Shown here piece after piece: positions 63,925 through 64,000 of a DNA stretch of 64,000 nucleotides (within the stretch, counting starts at the first letter, position 1; each line of letters begins with the position of its first letter). Source of the stretch: Thioclava nitratireducens (GTDB taxonomy: Bacteria > Pseudomonadota > Alphaproteobacteria > Rhodobacterales > Rhodobacteraceae); NCBI RefSeq assembly GCF_001940525.2, contig NZ_CP019438.1, positions 1 through 64,000 on the forward strand, given 5' to 3'. The notes beneath the pieces are model-generated. The model was not told the origin of the DNA. It searched no databases and saw only the letters and a list, made by a program, of their open reading frames with translations. A program made the position numbers and the translations under genes.

Positions 63925-64000
63925 GACCGAAGCAATGCCACCTTGGATGGGACGAAGGGTGCGGCGCGCGTAGCGAACTCTTTTCGCCGCATCCGGATGT

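Overview
The window is GC-rich alphaproteobacterial DNA, most likely from a member of the Rhodobacteraceae. That rests on the long overlapping (ATGA) operons, the five-step hut pathway, the NarR/narK-narGHJI arrangement and a complete repABC replication module. The repABC genes at 49.7-53.2 kb, the two tyrosine-recombinase/DUF1403/ScpB modules and the many insertion-sequence remains indicate an extrachromosomal replicon (plasmid or chromid) rather than the main chromosome.

Layout. 0-10.2 kb: histidine utilisation. hutI-hutH-hutG, a CaiB/BaiF CoA-transferase, an acyl-CoA dehydrogenase, hutU and hutD run leftward, and hutF-hutC run rightward from a shared control region; hutG and hutU each read through only if one base is restored. 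10.3-12.2 kb: nested IS5, IS6 and IS3 pieces. 12.6-13.8 kb: cupredoxin plus FTR1 iron permease. 14-16.7 kb: DUF1499 protein, LuxR fragment, fatty-acid-hydroxylase-like membrane protein and a divergent ArsR-rhodanese repressor with a large palindrome. 16.8-18.4 kb: IS1182-type element. 18.5-24.1 kb: an NsrR-type island (nsrR, ubiT-ubiU-ubiV, norEF, hemN) with three copies of one 23-bp operator. 24.3-36.8 kb: a leftward respiratory nitrate reductase operon (narK1-narK2-narGHJI-PPIase-carbonic anhydrase-DUF2478) facing the Crp/Fnr regulator narR, with FNR-type boxes between. 37.2-40.5 kb: AraC regulator, SDR, DUF1330 and GNAT genes. 40.8-46.3 kb: TAXI-TRAP transporter, AtuA-type enzyme pair and divergent LysR regulator. 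46.4-57.9 kb: the replication region, bracketed by mirror-image copies of a scpB-DUF1403-recombinase module and holding a decayed serine recombinase, repABC with an antisense RNA and palindromic parS-like sites, a decayed parB-like gene and a repC tail. 58-64 kb: an AAA/DUF4143 ATPase, a possible two-repeat CRISPR relic, a 0.9-kb tandem array of about 225-bp hairpin units, and a set of unrecognised genes including two paralogues with a shared upstream motif.

How it works together. The 18.5-36.8 kb block is a coherent low-oxygen toolkit: nitrate import and reduction, oxygen-independent ubiquinone and haem synthesis, and NO-linked control through NsrR and FNR/NarR-type sites. The hut block degrades histidine to glutamate through formimidoylglutamate deiminase; its two acyl-CoA-type genes are not part of the known pathway and may feed a side substrate into urocanate. 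The rep region maintains the replicon and shows at least one earlier replicon or recombinase invasion, duplication and decay.
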